Source of the DNA: Falsochrobactrum shanghaiense
Lineage (GTDB): Bacteria > Pseudomonadota > Alphaproteobacteria > Rhizobiales > Rhizobiaceae
Length of the DNA: 64,000 nucleotides
Direction: 5' to 3'
Assembly: GCF_003149535.1 (NCBI RefSeq)
Contig: NZ_QGDB01000003.1
Location: forward strand, 372,001-436,000
Both the position numbers and the translations under genes were made by a program. Shown here one piece after another: positions 55,423 through 64,000 of this stretch (position 1 is the stretch's first letter; the number at the start of each line of letters is the position of its first letter). Below the pieces are notes generated by a model. That model worked only from the letters and a program-made list of their open reading frames with translations, made no database searches and was not told the origin of the DNA.

Positions 55423-55473
55423 CTACAGCATTTCCTGCGAGACCGTGTCACACTTTTGCCGGAAATGCTGTAG
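55423..55473 (+). repeat. 51-bp mini-palindrome, type C
   Basis: CTACAGCATTTCC and GGAAATGCTGTAG are perfect 13-bp inverted ends around the shared core GTGTCACACTTTTG. It matches the right half of the rne-linked repeat at 25371 and could be a deleted derivative. It lies 40 bp upstream of nagZ. Confidence 0.75.
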
Positions 55474-55499
55474 CTGAAAAATTATCAACAAAAGAGTCA

Positions 55500-55527
55500 A
55501 GCAAAAGGGCGGCAAAAGCCGCCCTTT
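55500..55527 (-). terminator. Rho-independent terminator of the SPOR-protein gene
   Basis: AAAGGGCGGC (55504-55513) pairs with GCCGCCCTTT (55518-55527), 4-nt loop; on the minus strand TTTTGCTTG follows. It lies 24 bp after the stop. Confidence 0.85.
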
Positions 55528-55551
55528 CATCATCAATTTATATGAAGCAGC

Positions 55552-58542
55552 TTATTGCGTCACAAAGCAGCTTCCACCCGCTGTCTTGAGACGATTGCAA
55601 AGCGCGTTCGCATCATCCCTCGACCCGGCCTGAACACGAACGCGATAATAGGTTCCCTTATTGGGAATATCGGCGCGTTTGATGTCCACGCTGCGCCCGC
55701 CAATCACGCTTCCGTAGCGTTGCGCCATATTCGCATAGGATTTTTGCGCAAGTTCAGCAGTGGGCTGGGACGCGATCTGGATGAAGTAGCCGCCAGCACC
55801 GGCTGCGGAAGCGACCTGCGAAGCAGCAGGTGCCGGAGTCTGGGCCGGAGCTTCAGCTTGGGTGCGCTGCGGAACGTTACCAACAATATTGACCGGCTGT
55901 TCGGCAGGACGCGAGGGCACGATTGGCGCGCGTATCGGCAATTGGGGCGCGGCCTGCGGCTCGGCTGCGGCAGGTGCGGGCGTGGCGACTTCCGATGCCG
56001 GGGCAGCAGCCATGTCATTGCCTGCTGCGGCGAGAGCGCCGATTTCATCAGTGTCCGCTGGCGGAGCAATCGGCTCCGAATCAGCGGCTGCTGTTTGTGC
56101 CGGTGCGGGCGCAGGTGCAGATGCAGATGCAGATGCGGGCGCAGGCTGCTGCGGCATGATCGAGCCATCGGGGCGAACGATCATCGTTTCAACTTCGCGC
56201 GGCTGGATCAATGGCGCATCCTGTTCGGAACCAGCCCATGGCCCGGCATCGGGCGATTCGTCCATTGGCGCGTCATCATTGGGTGGAGCAGAAAGATCGA
56301 CCGGTTCCTCACCAGAGGAGATCAGCGATTTCTGTTCAGGACTGCCCGGCAGCGTCCCTGCGACGCGATCATAAACAGCCTTATCCTGATTAGGGACAGT
56401 GACCCCGCCCGGATTTTCCGGCTGGACCTTCACCGGGCTGTTATCCGCCCGAATTACAACCGGTTCCGTCGATGAACCGCCATTGAGGAAATGATAGCCG
56501 ACGCCGCCAATCAGCACCACAAGGCCAATGGCGCTCGCTGCTATCAGACCGCGGCGTCCACGAACCGGACGGTTGCGGTAGGCTTCGGCAGCGCTGCCCA
56601 GATCGTCTTCAGGCTGTGCGGCGAGCGGACCGTCAAAATCGCTGTTCTCAATGCTTTGCGCGCCTTGCGCAGCCCAATGATTATAAAAATCATCGCTGGA
56701 ACCGCTTGAATCGACGCCCTTGGCCGAGGCAGCAGGCTGGTTATAACCCGAGGCGCGTCCGTAAGAAGCAGCCGCCGCGCCCGCCATTCCGAGTGCTGCG
56801 CCTGCCGCGATTGCTCCATCGGGAAGATAGGTCGTGGCACTTTCGCGGAAAATATCTTCAAATGCCTTGTCCGCCTCGCTCTGCGCGTCGGTCTTCGCGG
56901 CATTTTCGTCTATCGTAATCGTGCTGAAAACCTCCGCAAATTCGGTTTCCAAATCAGAAAGAGAACTATTTGCGCCCTCTTCCTCATAATCGATTTCAGG
57001 TAAATCGAGGGAATGGGTCTGCTCAACCTTGCTTTCGGCGACGCTGATGGTTTCCACGTCCGGCGCATGCGTGTCCAGCGCGGACGGCTGCTGCGCATAG
57101 CTCGCAAAAGCTTCTTCGGCACGGTACTGGTCGTCATCCCCGGCAATGGCATGCGCGTAAGCCGGCGAGGAAGCCGGATCGTCGCCAGCGTCTTCGGTCA
57201 GGTCGAGATCACCGATGCCGAAAAAGTCCTCTTCATTCAGAAGGCCGGCTGCTTCATTGCCTGATTCAGAGGCAAGATCACCGGACGCCTCGAAGCCGAA
57301 ATCATCATCGCCAAATGCGATCTCATCGAAAGTCGGCAGATCATCTTCGGTGGACTCGCCAGCAAGCGCAGCGGAGAGTGATGTCTCATCTTCGAAAGTG
57401 AAATCGTCTTCAAAGGAGAAATCGTCCAGCGCATTTTCATCCGCTTCATGAGGCGAAACATCAGCAGGACGCGGCTCGGTTGAAAGCACCCCGGCTGCGG
57501 CAGCACCAGCGGTAAAATTGCTGCGCGGGTAATGCGGATAGGCCTGCGTTTGCGAATGCGAAACGTGATCTTCGCTATATGCAGCCTCGACAGGTTGCAG
57601 CGCTTCAACCGGTTGCTGCACAGCATTGTGTTCAAAGGTTTGTTCGAACTGGAAATCATCCTCTGGAGCACCATGAAGCACCGGCGCTTCCGGCTGCTCA
57701 GGCAATGGATCATAAGCAGTTTGCAGCGGCGCTGCATTCAGCTCATCACCAAACAGAAGCCCTTCCAGTTCGTCTTCAAGAGAAAGCGCAGATTGCGTTG
57801 CAGCGGGCTGATAAGGCGCCGCATCCGCCTCGACCTCCAGCGCGCCCCAATCAGCTTCAGGCCTCCAGTCAGAATCAGGCCCCCAGTCAGAATCAGGCAA
57901 GGCCTCATTGCGATCATCTTCAGTCTGCGAGGCAGGCGAAGCACCGTAGAAGGCGGGCTCCTGTTCAACAGGAGCTCGTTCACCCAGATAGCCCGAATCG
58001 TCCGGAGCGGGTGCCGCGGCCAGATTCTCGCCATAGGTGTCACGGGCCTGCGAATAATCACTGTAATCAAATTGCGGCACCGGCTCGGAGTCATCTGCCG
58101 CGATAAATTCGAACGATTGTTCTTGCTGTCCGAGCTCGCGCTCTTCCAGATGCAGGTCCAGCTCTTCTTCAAGAGCCTGCGCCAGATCATTTTCCTGAAG
58201 CCGTTCATCGATATAGCCGCTCTGCGCGGCCTGAGGATATTCGTCGGCGGCAACGGGTTGATTTTGCAGCGGCTGTTCGAAATCGGAAAAATCACCAAGA
58301 AGCTCGCGCTCAAGCTCAAGGCTGGAGTCAAAAGCAAGATCATCCTGCGTCAATCCAAAATCCGATTCCGGGCCAAAATCCTGTTCCGGGCCGAAGTCCT
58401 GTTCCGGGCGGTATTCGCTTCGTCCAGCATCCTTGTCAGCAGACACTCCGAAATCCATAATCCGCGAAAGCTCCATCAGCGGATCGTCTTCGTGCAGCGG
58501 ACGTTCGCCGTAGTTACGGGGGGTAGCACTGCTATCCGTCAT
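55552..58542 (-). CDS. large SPOR-domain cell-envelope protein
   Basis: 996 aa. The first 650 residues are a highly acidic cytoplasmic region rich in Asp, Glu, Phe and Gln with short hexapeptide repeats: PEQDFG, PEQDFG, PESDFG near residues 46-63 and PDSDWG-like units near 215. A single transmembrane helix (GLIAASAIGLVVLIGGVGYHFL) crosses the inner membrane, followed by a Pro/Ala/Gln periplasmic linker and a C-terminal SPOR domain (GGYFIQIASQPTAELAQKSYANMAQRYG to the end). SPOR domains bind denuded glycan strands made by amidases at the septum. The protein therefore resembles FtsN/DamX in topology, with an unusually long cytoplasmic part. Confidence 0.88.
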   Translation of the reverse strand: MTDSSATPRNYGERPLHEDDPLMELSRIMDFGVSADKDAGRSEYRPEQDFGPEQDFGPESDFGLTQDDLAFDSSLELERELLGDFSDFEQPLQNQPVAADEYPQAAQSGYIDERLQENDLAQALEEELDLHLEERELGQQEQSFEFIAADDSEPVPQFDYSDYSQARDTYGENLAAAPAPDDSGYLGERAPVEQEPAFYGASPASQTEDDRNEALPDSDWGPDSDWRPEADWGALEVEADAAPYQPAATQSALSLEDELEGLLFGDELNAAPLQTAYDPLPEQPEAPVLHGAPEDDFQFEQTFEHNAVQQPVEALQPVEAAYSEDHVSHSQTQAYPHYPRSNFTAGAAAAGVLSTEPRPADVSPHEADENALDDFSFEDDFTFEDETSLSAALAGESTEDDLPTFDEIAFGDDDFGFEASGDLASESGNEAAGLLNEEDFFGIGDLDLTEDAGDDPASSPAYAHAIAGDDDQYRAEEAFASYAQQPSALDTHAPDVETISVAESKVEQTHSLDLPEIDYEEEGANSSLSDLETEFAEVFSTITIDENAAKTDAQSEADKAFEDIFRESATTYLPDGAIAAGAALGMAGAAAASYGRASGYNQPAASAKGVDSSGSSDDFYNHWAAQGAQSIENSDFDGPLAAQPEDDLGSAAEAYRNRPVRGRRGLIAASAIGLVVLIGGVGYHFLNGGSSTEPVVIRADNSPVKVQPENPGGVTVPNQDKAVYDRVAGTLPGSPEQKSLISSGEEPVDLSAPPNDDAPMDESPDAGPWAGSEQDAPLIQPREVETMIVRPDGSIMPQQPAPASASASAPAPAPAQTAAADSEPIAPPADTDEIGALAAAGNDMAAAPASEVATPAPAAAEPQAAPQLPIRAPIVPSRPAEQPVNIVGNVPQRTQAEAPAQTPAPAASQVASAAGAGGYFIQIASQPTAELAQKSYANMAQRYGSVIGGRSVDIKRADIPNKGTYYRVRVQAGSRDDANALCNRLKTAGGSCFVTQ

Positions 58543-58739
58543 GGCGTATTCCTAACTCAACCCTGGACGCCGCAAGACGTCTCGATACATTGTGTTGTAG
58601 CGAGGCAATGTGGGCAAAAGTTGACGGCAGTTTCCTGCGCCAGAAGGAAGACCAACGACTTGCACTCTCGCCGATCTTCCATCTTTTGACTTGCGGTCCC
58701 GGCCCAACACCTTTGTTGAGCGAAAGAAACCCGACTGTC

Positions 58740-60497
58740 CTAGCGCATTTCCGTGGGAGCGTCCGCACCGATTATTGTCAAACCGGAAGTCAGCACATCG
58801 GAAACGACCTGCACCAGCCCTAGCCTTGCTAACGACAAGTTTGGATCGTTAACCTTAATAAAACGTAAGTCCGGGTTCTCCGTGCCCTTATTCCATTGAG
58901 AATGGAAGGAACTGGCAAGGTCGTAGAGGTAGAAAGCCAGCCGATGCGGCTCCTGATGCGTGGCCGCAGATTCGATGAGGCGCGGATATTCCGCCAGCTT
59001 GCGGACCAGCGCGATTTCGCTTTCATCCGTCAGCCTGTCGAAATGATCGGCCATGGAAATCCGGTCCAGATCGGCAAAGCCAAACTGATCGCCAGCCTGA
59101 CGGAAAACCGAATGGCAGCGCGCCGAGGCATATTGCACATAAAAGACCGGATTGTCCTTGGATTGCTCCGTCACCTTGGCAAAATCGAAATCGAGCGGCG
59201 CATCGTTCTTGCGATAAAGCATCATGAAGCGGACCGGATCGCGCCCCACTTCATCCACGACATCGCGCAGGGTGATGAATTCGCCCGACCGCTTCGACAT
59301 GCGCACCGGCTCGCCATTACGGAAAAGCTTCACAAGCTGGCAGAGCAAAACGGTCAGTTTCGCCTTGCCGTCCGAAACGGCGCGGGCAACAGCTTCCAGC
59401 CGCTTGACATAGCCGCCATGGTCAGCGCCCAGCACATAGATCATCTCGTTGAAACCGCGATCGAACTTATCCTTGAAATAAGCCACATCGGCGGCAAAAT
59501 AGGTAAATTCACCATCGGACTTCATAAGCGGGCGGTCGATGTCATCACCCACTTCCGTCGAGCGGAACAGGGTCTGCTCCCGATCTTCCCACTCTTCTGG
59601 AATCTGCCCTTTGGGCGGCGGCAGTTTGCCTTTGTAGACGTGGCCTTTCAGCGTCAGATCATTAATGGCAGCACGAATTGCGCGCGCGCGATCGGCATGC
59701 AGCTTGCGCTCCGAATAGAACACGTCGTGATGCACATTGAGCGCATCGAGATCGGCGCGGATCATCTCCATCATGGCATCGATGGTGCGATTCTTGATGA
59801 TGGCCATGGCCTCGTCATCGGGCATCTGCAGCAAGCCCCGGCCATATTCCTCCGCCAGTTTCCGCCCAACCGGAACAAGATAGTCACCCGGATAAAGCCC
59901 GGCGGGGATTTCCCCTATCTCGTCACCCAATGCCTCGCGGTAACGCAGCAGGACCGAGCGTCCCAGAACGTCGATCTGCGCGCCCGCATCATTGATGTAA
60001 TATTCCTTGACGACATCATAGCCTGCGAATTTCAGCAGATTTGCCAGAACATCGCCGACGACGGCACCACGGCAATGGCCCACATGCATCGGGCCGGTTG
60101 GATTTGCGGAAACATATTCGACATTGACCTTCAGACCATCGCCGAGTTTCGAGCGGCCAAAATCCGTGCCCTCATTGAGCATGGAAGCCAGTTGCCGCTG
60201 CCAATAGCTGTCCTTGAGCCGCAGATTAATAAAGCCGGGGCCAGCCACATCGACCGATTCGACATCCGCATCCGATCTGAGCGCCTCTGCAATGGAAGCC
60301 GCCAGTTCACGCGGATTCTGCCCTACGGCTTTTGAGAGCACCATTGCTGCATTTGTGGCGATGTCACCATGCGAAGCGTCGCGTGGCGGCTCGACACTGA
60401 CGCGGGAAAGATCAAGATCACCGCCATCTTTCGATTTCAGGTCAATATCTTGTAATGTTTTCTTAATACGCGCGTCGAAATCTGCGAAGATATTCAT
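58740..60497 (-). CDS. argS: arginyl-tRNA synthetase
   Basis: 585 aa class I synthetase. The N-terminal Add-1 domain is followed by [20 protein letters not shown] containing the HIGH-like motif, [20 protein letters not shown], and [14 protein letters not shown] holding the KMSKS equivalent. The DALR anticodon-binding domain closes with [15 protein letters not shown] and [28 protein letters not shown]. It is upstream of the SPOR-protein gene (197-bp gap) and downstream of the dgt-like gene (114 bp). Confidence 0.97.
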   Translation of the reverse strand: MNIFADFDARIKKTLQDIDLKSKDGGDLDLSRVSVEPPRDASHGDIATNAAMVLSKAVGQNPRELAASIAEALRSDADVESVDVAGPGFINLRLKDSYWQRQLASMLNEGTDFGRSKLGDGLKVNVEYVSANPTGPMHVGHCRGAVVGDVLANLLKFAGYDVVKEYYINDAGAQIDVLGRSVLLRYREALGDEIGEIPAGLYPGDYLVPVGRKLAEEYGRGLLQMPDDEAMAIIKNRTIDAMMEMIRADLDALNVHHDVFYSERKLHADRARAIRAAINDLTLKGHVYKGKLPPPKGQIPEEWEDREQTLFRSTEVGDDIDRPLMKSDGEFTYFAADVAYFKDKFDRGFNEMIYVLGADHGGYVKRLEAVARAVSDGKAKLTVLLCQLVKLFRNGEPVRMSKRSGEFITLRDVVDEVGRDPVRFMMLYRKNDAPLDFDFAKVTEQSKDNPVFYVQYASARCHSVFRQAGDQFGFADLDRISMADHFDRLTDESEIALVRKLAEYPRLIESAATHQEPHRLAFYLYDLASSFHSQWNKGTENPDLRFIKVNDPNLSLARLGLVQVVSDVLTSGLTIIGADAPTEMR

Positions 60498-60611
60498 GGT
60501 TCGTCCTGTCAGGCGTCAGTCCGGCTCTGCCTCGATTTCCGGCGTCGGCTTGTGATAAAAATAGCGAATGTGAGTACAATTGCACTGCGAAACCCGCTCG
60601 TTGCGCTCCGA

Positions 60612-61820
60612 TTAAGCTAAATCGGGTGTATGGTCAAACAATCGTCGGTGTTCGCGCATGGCATAATTATCGGTCATTCCGGCGAGATAATCCGCCACGC
60701 GGCGCGCACGGCCCGCATCATCCAATAGTTCACAGCCTGATTGCCATTCAGCCGGCATGTTCGGCGGGATATTGAAACAGACGTCGAAAAGGTCGCGCAC
60801 GATCTTGTCCGCCGCATGTCTGCGGACCACAACGCTTTGATGAAAATAGAGGTTCTTGAACAAAAAGCGCTTCAAGGTCTTTTCTTCATCGCGCATTGGG
60901 GCAGAAAAGCCGACCAGCGCCTGGGATTGATCGCGCACCTGCTCGACGTTCTGCGGTTGCGCTGCCGCAATGCGGCGCTGCGCTTCTTCGATCACATCCT
61001 CGACCATGATCGTAATCTGTCGCCGGACAAGCTCATGGCCGATACGCACCGGATCAAGGCCGGGATAGCGCGTCCGCACTATATCGAGAAGCCGCCTTGT
61101 CAGGGGCACCTCGTCAAGTGCCTCCAGCGTCAGCAGGCCCGAACGCAGGCCGTCATCTATATCATGCGCATTATAGGCAATATCATCGGCGATGGCCGCG
61201 CATTGCGCCTCAAGACTGGCGAAACGCTCCAGCTCAAGATCATAGCGTTCATTGAAATCAAGCACGGGTTGCGGGACCGGCAAATGCGGATGGGCTGCAT
61301 TCGGTCCCACCAGCGGGCCGTTATGCTTGACCAGCCCTTCCAGGGTTTCCCATGAAAGATTAAGGCCATCGAATTCGGCGTAACGATGTTCCAGCTTGGT
61401 CACCAGACGCAATGATTGTGCATTATGGTCAAAGCCGCCGTAAGGCTGCATGCGTTCGTTCAACGCCTCTTCGCCGGTGTGACCAAAAGGGGTGTGGCCG
61501 AAATCATGCACCAGCGCCACCGCTTCTGCGAGATCCTCGTCAAGCCGCAGCGCCCTTGCCAAAGCGCGCGCGATCTGCGCCACCTCTATCGTATGGGTGA
61601 GCCGGGTGCGGTAATGATCGCCTTCATGGGCGATAAAAACCTGTGTCTTGTGTTTCAGACGACGAAAAGCGTTGGAATGAATGATCCGGTCGCGATCCCG
61701 CTGAAATGGTGTGCGCGTCGCGCTTTCCGGTTCCATCACAAGACGGCCGCGGGTTTGCGCCGGGTTACAGGCATAAGCCGCCCGCTCGCGATAACCGAAA
61801 CCTATTCCTTCCAGTGACAT
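60612..61820 (-). CDS. dNTP triphosphohydrolase, Dgt-like HD protein
   Basis: 402 aa. N-terminal [28 protein letters not shown]-type signature (here [15 protein letters not shown]), then the HD metal site [17 protein letters not shown] and [19 protein letters not shown], with the second Asp in [16 protein letters not shown]. It hydrolyses dNTPs to nucleosides and triphosphate. Family size matches the type 2 deoxyguanosinetriphosphate triphosphohydrolase-like group, whose substrate range is broader than E. coli Dgt. It is divergent from erpA, an arrangement common in alphaproteobacteria. Confidence 0.94.
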   Translation of the reverse strand: MSLEGIGFGYRERAAYACNPAQTRGRLVMEPESATRTPFQRDRDRIIHSNAFRRLKHKTQVFIAHEGDHYRTRLTHTIEVAQIARALARALRLDEDLAEAVALVHDFGHTPFGHTGEEALNERMQPYGGFDHNAQSLRLVTKLEHRYAEFDGLNLSWETLEGLVKHNGPLVGPNAAHPHLPVPQPVLDFNERYDLELERFASLEAQCAAIADDIAYNAHDIDDGLRSGLLTLEALDEVPLTRRLLDIVRTRYPGLDPVRIGHELVRRQITIMVEDVIEEAQRRIAAAQPQNVEQVRDQSQALVGFSAPMRDEEKTLKRFLFKNLYFHQSVVVRRHAADKIVRDLFDVCFNIPPNMPAEWQSGCELLDDAGRARRVADYLAGMTDNYAMREHRRLFDHTPDLA

Positions 61821-61869
61821 TGCGGCTCTTCCCTCACTGTAATATGATTACGCCAACCATAAGCGAAGA

Positions 61870-61898
61870 TTGACTTTCGGGTATGGCGTTCTTAGCTA
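61870..61898 (+). promoter_or_regulatory. candidate sigma-70 promoter of erpA
   Basis: TTGACT (61870-61875) and TAGCTA (61893-61898) with exactly 17 bp between, about 85 bp before the erpA ATG. Confidence 0.5.
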
Positions 61899-61982
61899 TC
61901 AGCTAAACATGAAAGCAAGATGCGTTCTTCGGAAGTTTGAATAAAACACTTCGATCTTTGCGACTACAAGCGGACAAGACAG

Positions 61983-62309
61983 ATGACAGCTATTACCGTT
62001 TCCGAATCCGCAGCCAGACGGATTGCCAGGATCATAAATTCAGAACCGGATAAAACAGCACTTCGCGTTTCTGTCGAGGGCGGCGGCTGCTCTGGCTTCT
62101 CCTACAAATATGATCTCGTCGATGAACAAATGGACGATGATTTTGTCATAGAGAAGCTGGGCGCCAAAGTGGTTATCGATTCAATTTCCGTTCCCTATCT
62201 GGACGGTTCCGAAATCGACTTTGTGGATGACCTGATGGGGCAGTCATTCCAGATCCGCAACCCGAATGCGACTGCATCATGCGGTTGCGGCACGAGCTTC
62301 GCCATTTAA
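61983..62309 (+). CDS. erpA: A-type iron-sulfur carrier (ErpA/SufA family)
   Basis: 108 aa. All three cluster-binding cysteines are present: C36 in VEGGGCSGFSYKYDL and C100/C102 in the C-terminal CGCGTSFAI. DDDFVIEKLGAKVVIDSISVPYLDGSEIDFVDDLMG is typical. It receives clusters from the SUF scaffold and passes them to apoproteins. It is the only A-type carrier in the window and lies about 55 kb from the suf operon. Assignment to ErpA rather than SufA is tentative. The TAA stop is the first three bases of a palindromic repeat. Confidence 0.9.
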   Translation: MTAITVSESAARRIARIINSEPDKTALRVSVEGGGCSGFSYKYDLVDEQMDDDFVIEKLGAKVVIDSISVPYLDGSEIDFVDDLMGQSFQIRNPNATASCGCGTSFAI

Positions 62310-62412
62310 AGCGTGTCGCGATCTTTCAGATTCGCTCCTTACGCTTTAAGTTTTTGTTTTAACGCATGTCGTTATCCCGAAACCAGTTCCCACTTTCGGG
62401 CGACATGCTTTA
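62307..62412 (+). repeat. palindromic intergenic repeat, type B
   Basis: 106 bp. Ends TAAAGCGTGTCGC and GCGACATGCTTTA are inverted repeats with one mismatch. It matches 20454 along its length. The first three bases are the erpA stop codon. Confidence 0.88.
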
Positions 62413-62431
62413 AAATCCTTAAACAAATGAG

Positions 62432-62462
62432 AACCCGGCTGCAAATTGCAGCCGGGTTTTTT
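62432..62462 (+). terminator. Rho-independent terminator of erpA
   Basis: AACCCGGCTGC (62432-62442) pairs with GCAGCCGGGTT (62448-62458), with six T from 62457. It abuts the stop of the converging DUF533 gene at 62465. Confidence 0.93.
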
Positions 62463-62464
62463 CA

Positions 62465-63184
62465 TCATTGCTTGACCGAAGAAACCGTTGCGTCGATATG
62501 ATCGACAAGCGCATCAGGTAGACCGAGGCGACCGGCCAGCATGTCGAGATAGCCCCGCTCCGCGCGGGTGTCCGGATCAATCGTCAAGCGTGACGCCGTA
62601 TAAAGTTCAACCTTTTGTTCTTCAGTCCTTGCCGCGGCAATCAGGCTATCGAGGTCGACCGGATCCGCGAGTTCCTTCTGGATAAAGGCTTCAGCTTCAT
62701 TATCGAGGCCGGAAATCTGCACCTTTTCCATGATGCGCGCACGCTCAGCCTCATCAATATGACCATCAGCCTTTGCGGCGGCGATCATCGCCTGAACGAG
62801 CGTCAGCGCAAAGCTGTTGCTCATGGCCGGAGAGTGGGCCGTGGACTGCGGATGGAAGGGAGAATCGGCGGGCGGCGGCGGAAGCAATTCGACCTCGTTG
62901 ACCTGCGGCTGCGGGGTTTCCTGCGGCGACTGGCCTGACTTGTAGTTCTTGTAGGCAAGATAGCCAAGCCCGGCGATAGCGGCCACTCCGCCCACCGTCG
63001 CTACGTTGCCAGCCAGCTTGCGCCCCGTTTTGGTGCCCAGAACGGCGGCAGCAATCGCGCCAGCCGCAAGGGGATTACGCCTGGCCAGATCGGTGGCCTG
63101 CCCCGCTTTGTCGCGGACGCTGCCCGACATACCCGGTATTTGTGATCCCAGAAACTGGTCAAGAAGCTTTTTGGCGTCGAACAT
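62465..63184 (-). CDS. DUF533 (YebE-like) membrane-associated protein
   Basis: 239 aa from the ATG at 63184, with AGGAG 9 nt upstream. The N-terminal region MFDAKKLLDQFLGSQIPG is typical of DUF533 proteins, followed by a Gly/Ala hydrophobic segment (AAGAIAAAVLGTKTGRKLAG ... GVAAIAGLGYLAYKNY), a Pro-rich linker, and a C-terminal TerB-like helical domain (ALTLVQAMIAAAKADGHIDEAERARIMEKV) with its acidic metal-binding-like DGHIDE. Function is unknown; some relatives respond to envelope stress. It converges on erpA and is divergent from xthA. Confidence 0.85.
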   Translation of the reverse strand: MFDAKKLLDQFLGSQIPGMSGSVRDKAGQATDLARRNPLAAGAIAAAVLGTKTGRKLAGNVATVGGVAAIAGLGYLAYKNYKSGQSPQETPQPQVNEVELLPPPPADSPFHPQSTAHSPAMSNSFALTLVQAMIAAAKADGHIDEAERARIMEKVQISGLDNEAEAFIQKELADPVDLDSLIAAARTEEQKVELYTASRLTIDPDTRAERGYLDMLAGRLGLPDALVDHIDATVSSVKQ

Positions 63185-63364
63185 GCAAATCTCCTGATGA
63201 TAAGGTAGCAGGGAGATAGGTAGGCAAAAGCGGCAATACAAACATAAAGCCCGTCAAAATGATGAAATATTGCAGCCTGCGTATTTGCCTGAAAGCGGGT
63301 ATTTTCTGTGGTGGAGCCTGAGGGACGCTTGCCCTCACCCGATTGAGCGCCTAATCATTTCATC

Positions 63365-64000
63365 ATGAAAATCGCGACATGGAATATTAACGGCGTCAAA
63401 GCGCGCATCGACAATCTCCAGCATTGGCTCAAGGAGTCATCGCCCGATATTGCCTGCTTGCAGGAAATCAAATCGGTGGACGAACTGTTTCCGCGACTGG
63501 AGATTGAAGCGCTCGGTTACCATGTCGAGACACATGGTCAGAAAGGCTTCAACGGGGTTGCAATCCTGTCGAAGAAATCACCTGACGAAGTCAATCGCGG
63601 CCTGCCCGGCGACGATAGCGACGAACAGGCCCGCTTTATCGAAGCGGTGTTTTCGACCACGCAAGGCGTTATACGCGTTGTGTCGCTCTATCTGCCGAAC
63701 GGCAATCCCATCGACACCGGAAAATTCCCGTACAAGCTTTCCTGGATGCAGCGGCTGGAAAGCTGGGCGGCAAAAAGGCTGGAACTGGAAGAGCCGCTTG
63801 TTCTTGCAGGTGACTATAACGTCATCCCCGAGCCCTATGACGCGCAGAATCCGCAACAGTGGGTAAACGACGCCTTGTTTCAACCGCAATCGCGGCAGGC
63901 GTTTCGCAGGCTCGAAAATCTGGGCTTCACCGATGCGCTGCGTGCGGCAACCGACGAACATGGCATTTACTCGTTCTGGGATTATCAGGCCGGTGCATGG
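63365..64000 (+). CDS. xthA: exodeoxyribonuclease III, 5' part
   Basis: The first 212 codons; the gene runs off the right edge. The EEP nuclease fold is clear: MKIATWNINGVKARIDNLQHWL, PDIACLQEIKS with the metal-binding Glu, VVSLYLPNGNPID, and VLAGDYNVIPEPYD with the catalytic D-x-N. It repairs abasic sites and 3' blocking lesions and degrades duplex DNA 3' to 5'. About 55 further residues, including the SDH motif, are expected beyond the window. Confidence 0.93.
   Translation, partial: MKIATWNINGVKARIDNLQHWLKESSPDIACLQEIKSVDELFPRLEIEALGYHVETHGQKGFNGVAILSKKSPDEVNRGLPGDDSDEQARFIEAVFSTTQGVIRVVSLYLPNGNPIDTGKFPYKLSWMQRLESWAAKRLELEEPLVLAGDYNVIPEPYDAQNPQQWVNDALFQPQSRQAFRRLENLGFTDALRAATDEHGIYSFWDYQAGAW

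Noticed and set aside
58354-58407. Tandem repeats as a CRISPR-like or mobile array
   Set aside because: The 18-bp units are in frame and code for PExDFG hexapeptides within the SPOR protein; no spacers or cas genes occur in the window.

Overview
The window is chromosomal DNA of an alphaproteobacterium of the order Hyphomicrobiales (Rhizobiales), almost certainly Brucella or a very close relative. The evidence is moderate-to-high G+C, the protein sequences, a gene order typical of the group (erpA-dgt-argS-SPOR-nagZ-scpAB-tatABC-serS-surE-pcm-nlpD-like), small DUF1127 and NDUFA12-type genes, and about 100-bp palindromic intergenic repeats like those described in Brucella. There is no phage, plasmid, IS element or CRISPR array. 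Most of the window is housekeeping sequence.

Layout. 1-1500: start of NAD kinase, tRNA-Thr(TGT), and one glycosyltransferase in an AT-rich pocket. 1500-8400: Fe-S cluster assembly on the minus strand (second cysteine desulfurase, then sufB-C-D-S-T), with an Irr-box-like palindrome upstream of sufB. 8.4-20 kb: alpha/beta hydrolase, anmK, tyrS, a giant AsmA/YhdP-like membrane protein, a Bcp peroxiredoxin, a small secreted protein, prfB with a programmed +1 frameshift, and PBP1A. 20-29 kb: AmiC-type amidase, RNase E with a long leader, an aminotransferase, an M48 protease and a DsbA-family protein. 29-32.4 kb: aroQ-accB-accC-aat. 32.4-39.4 kb: DUF2155, NDUFA12, GNAT, gatB, tig, tRNA-Leu(TAG) and a GDYXXLXY/DUF2157 pair. 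39.6-41.4 kb: a DUF1127 micro-gene followed by four CUCCUCCC-loop hairpins, then trmFO. 41.4-45.5 kb: yajC, fused secDF, a Mth938/NDUFAF3-like gene and a phytoene-synthase-family gene. 45.6-64 kb: DUF815 ATPase, NlpD-like factor, pcm, surE, serS, tatCBA, scpBA, nagZ, a 996-aa SPOR protein, argS, dgt-like, erpA, DUF533 and the start of xthA.

Functional themes. (i) Fe-S biogenesis: two cysteine desulfurases, SufBCD, SufT and, 55 kb away, an A-type carrier. (ii) Peptidoglycan synthesis, cleavage, control and recycling: PBP1A, AmiC, a catalytically degenerate NlpD-like activator, a SPOR protein, NagZ and AnmK. (iii) Protein export: YajC, SecDF and TatABC. (iv) Complex I: NDUFA12 plus homologues of the assembly factors NDUFAF3 and NDUFAF6.

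The most interesting non-coding signal is the DUF1127 locus at 39.65-39.98 kb. A 48-aa ORF is followed by four perfect stem-loops. Three present CUCCUCCC-type anti-Shine-Dalgarno loops, one has a degenerate loop, and the last doubles as a terminator. This is the architecture of the Rhodobacter CcaF1-CcsR / cuckoo RNA locus. A second structural observation is that three members of the palindromic repeat family begin exactly at, and supply, the stop codon of the preceding gene (rne, amiC, erpA).
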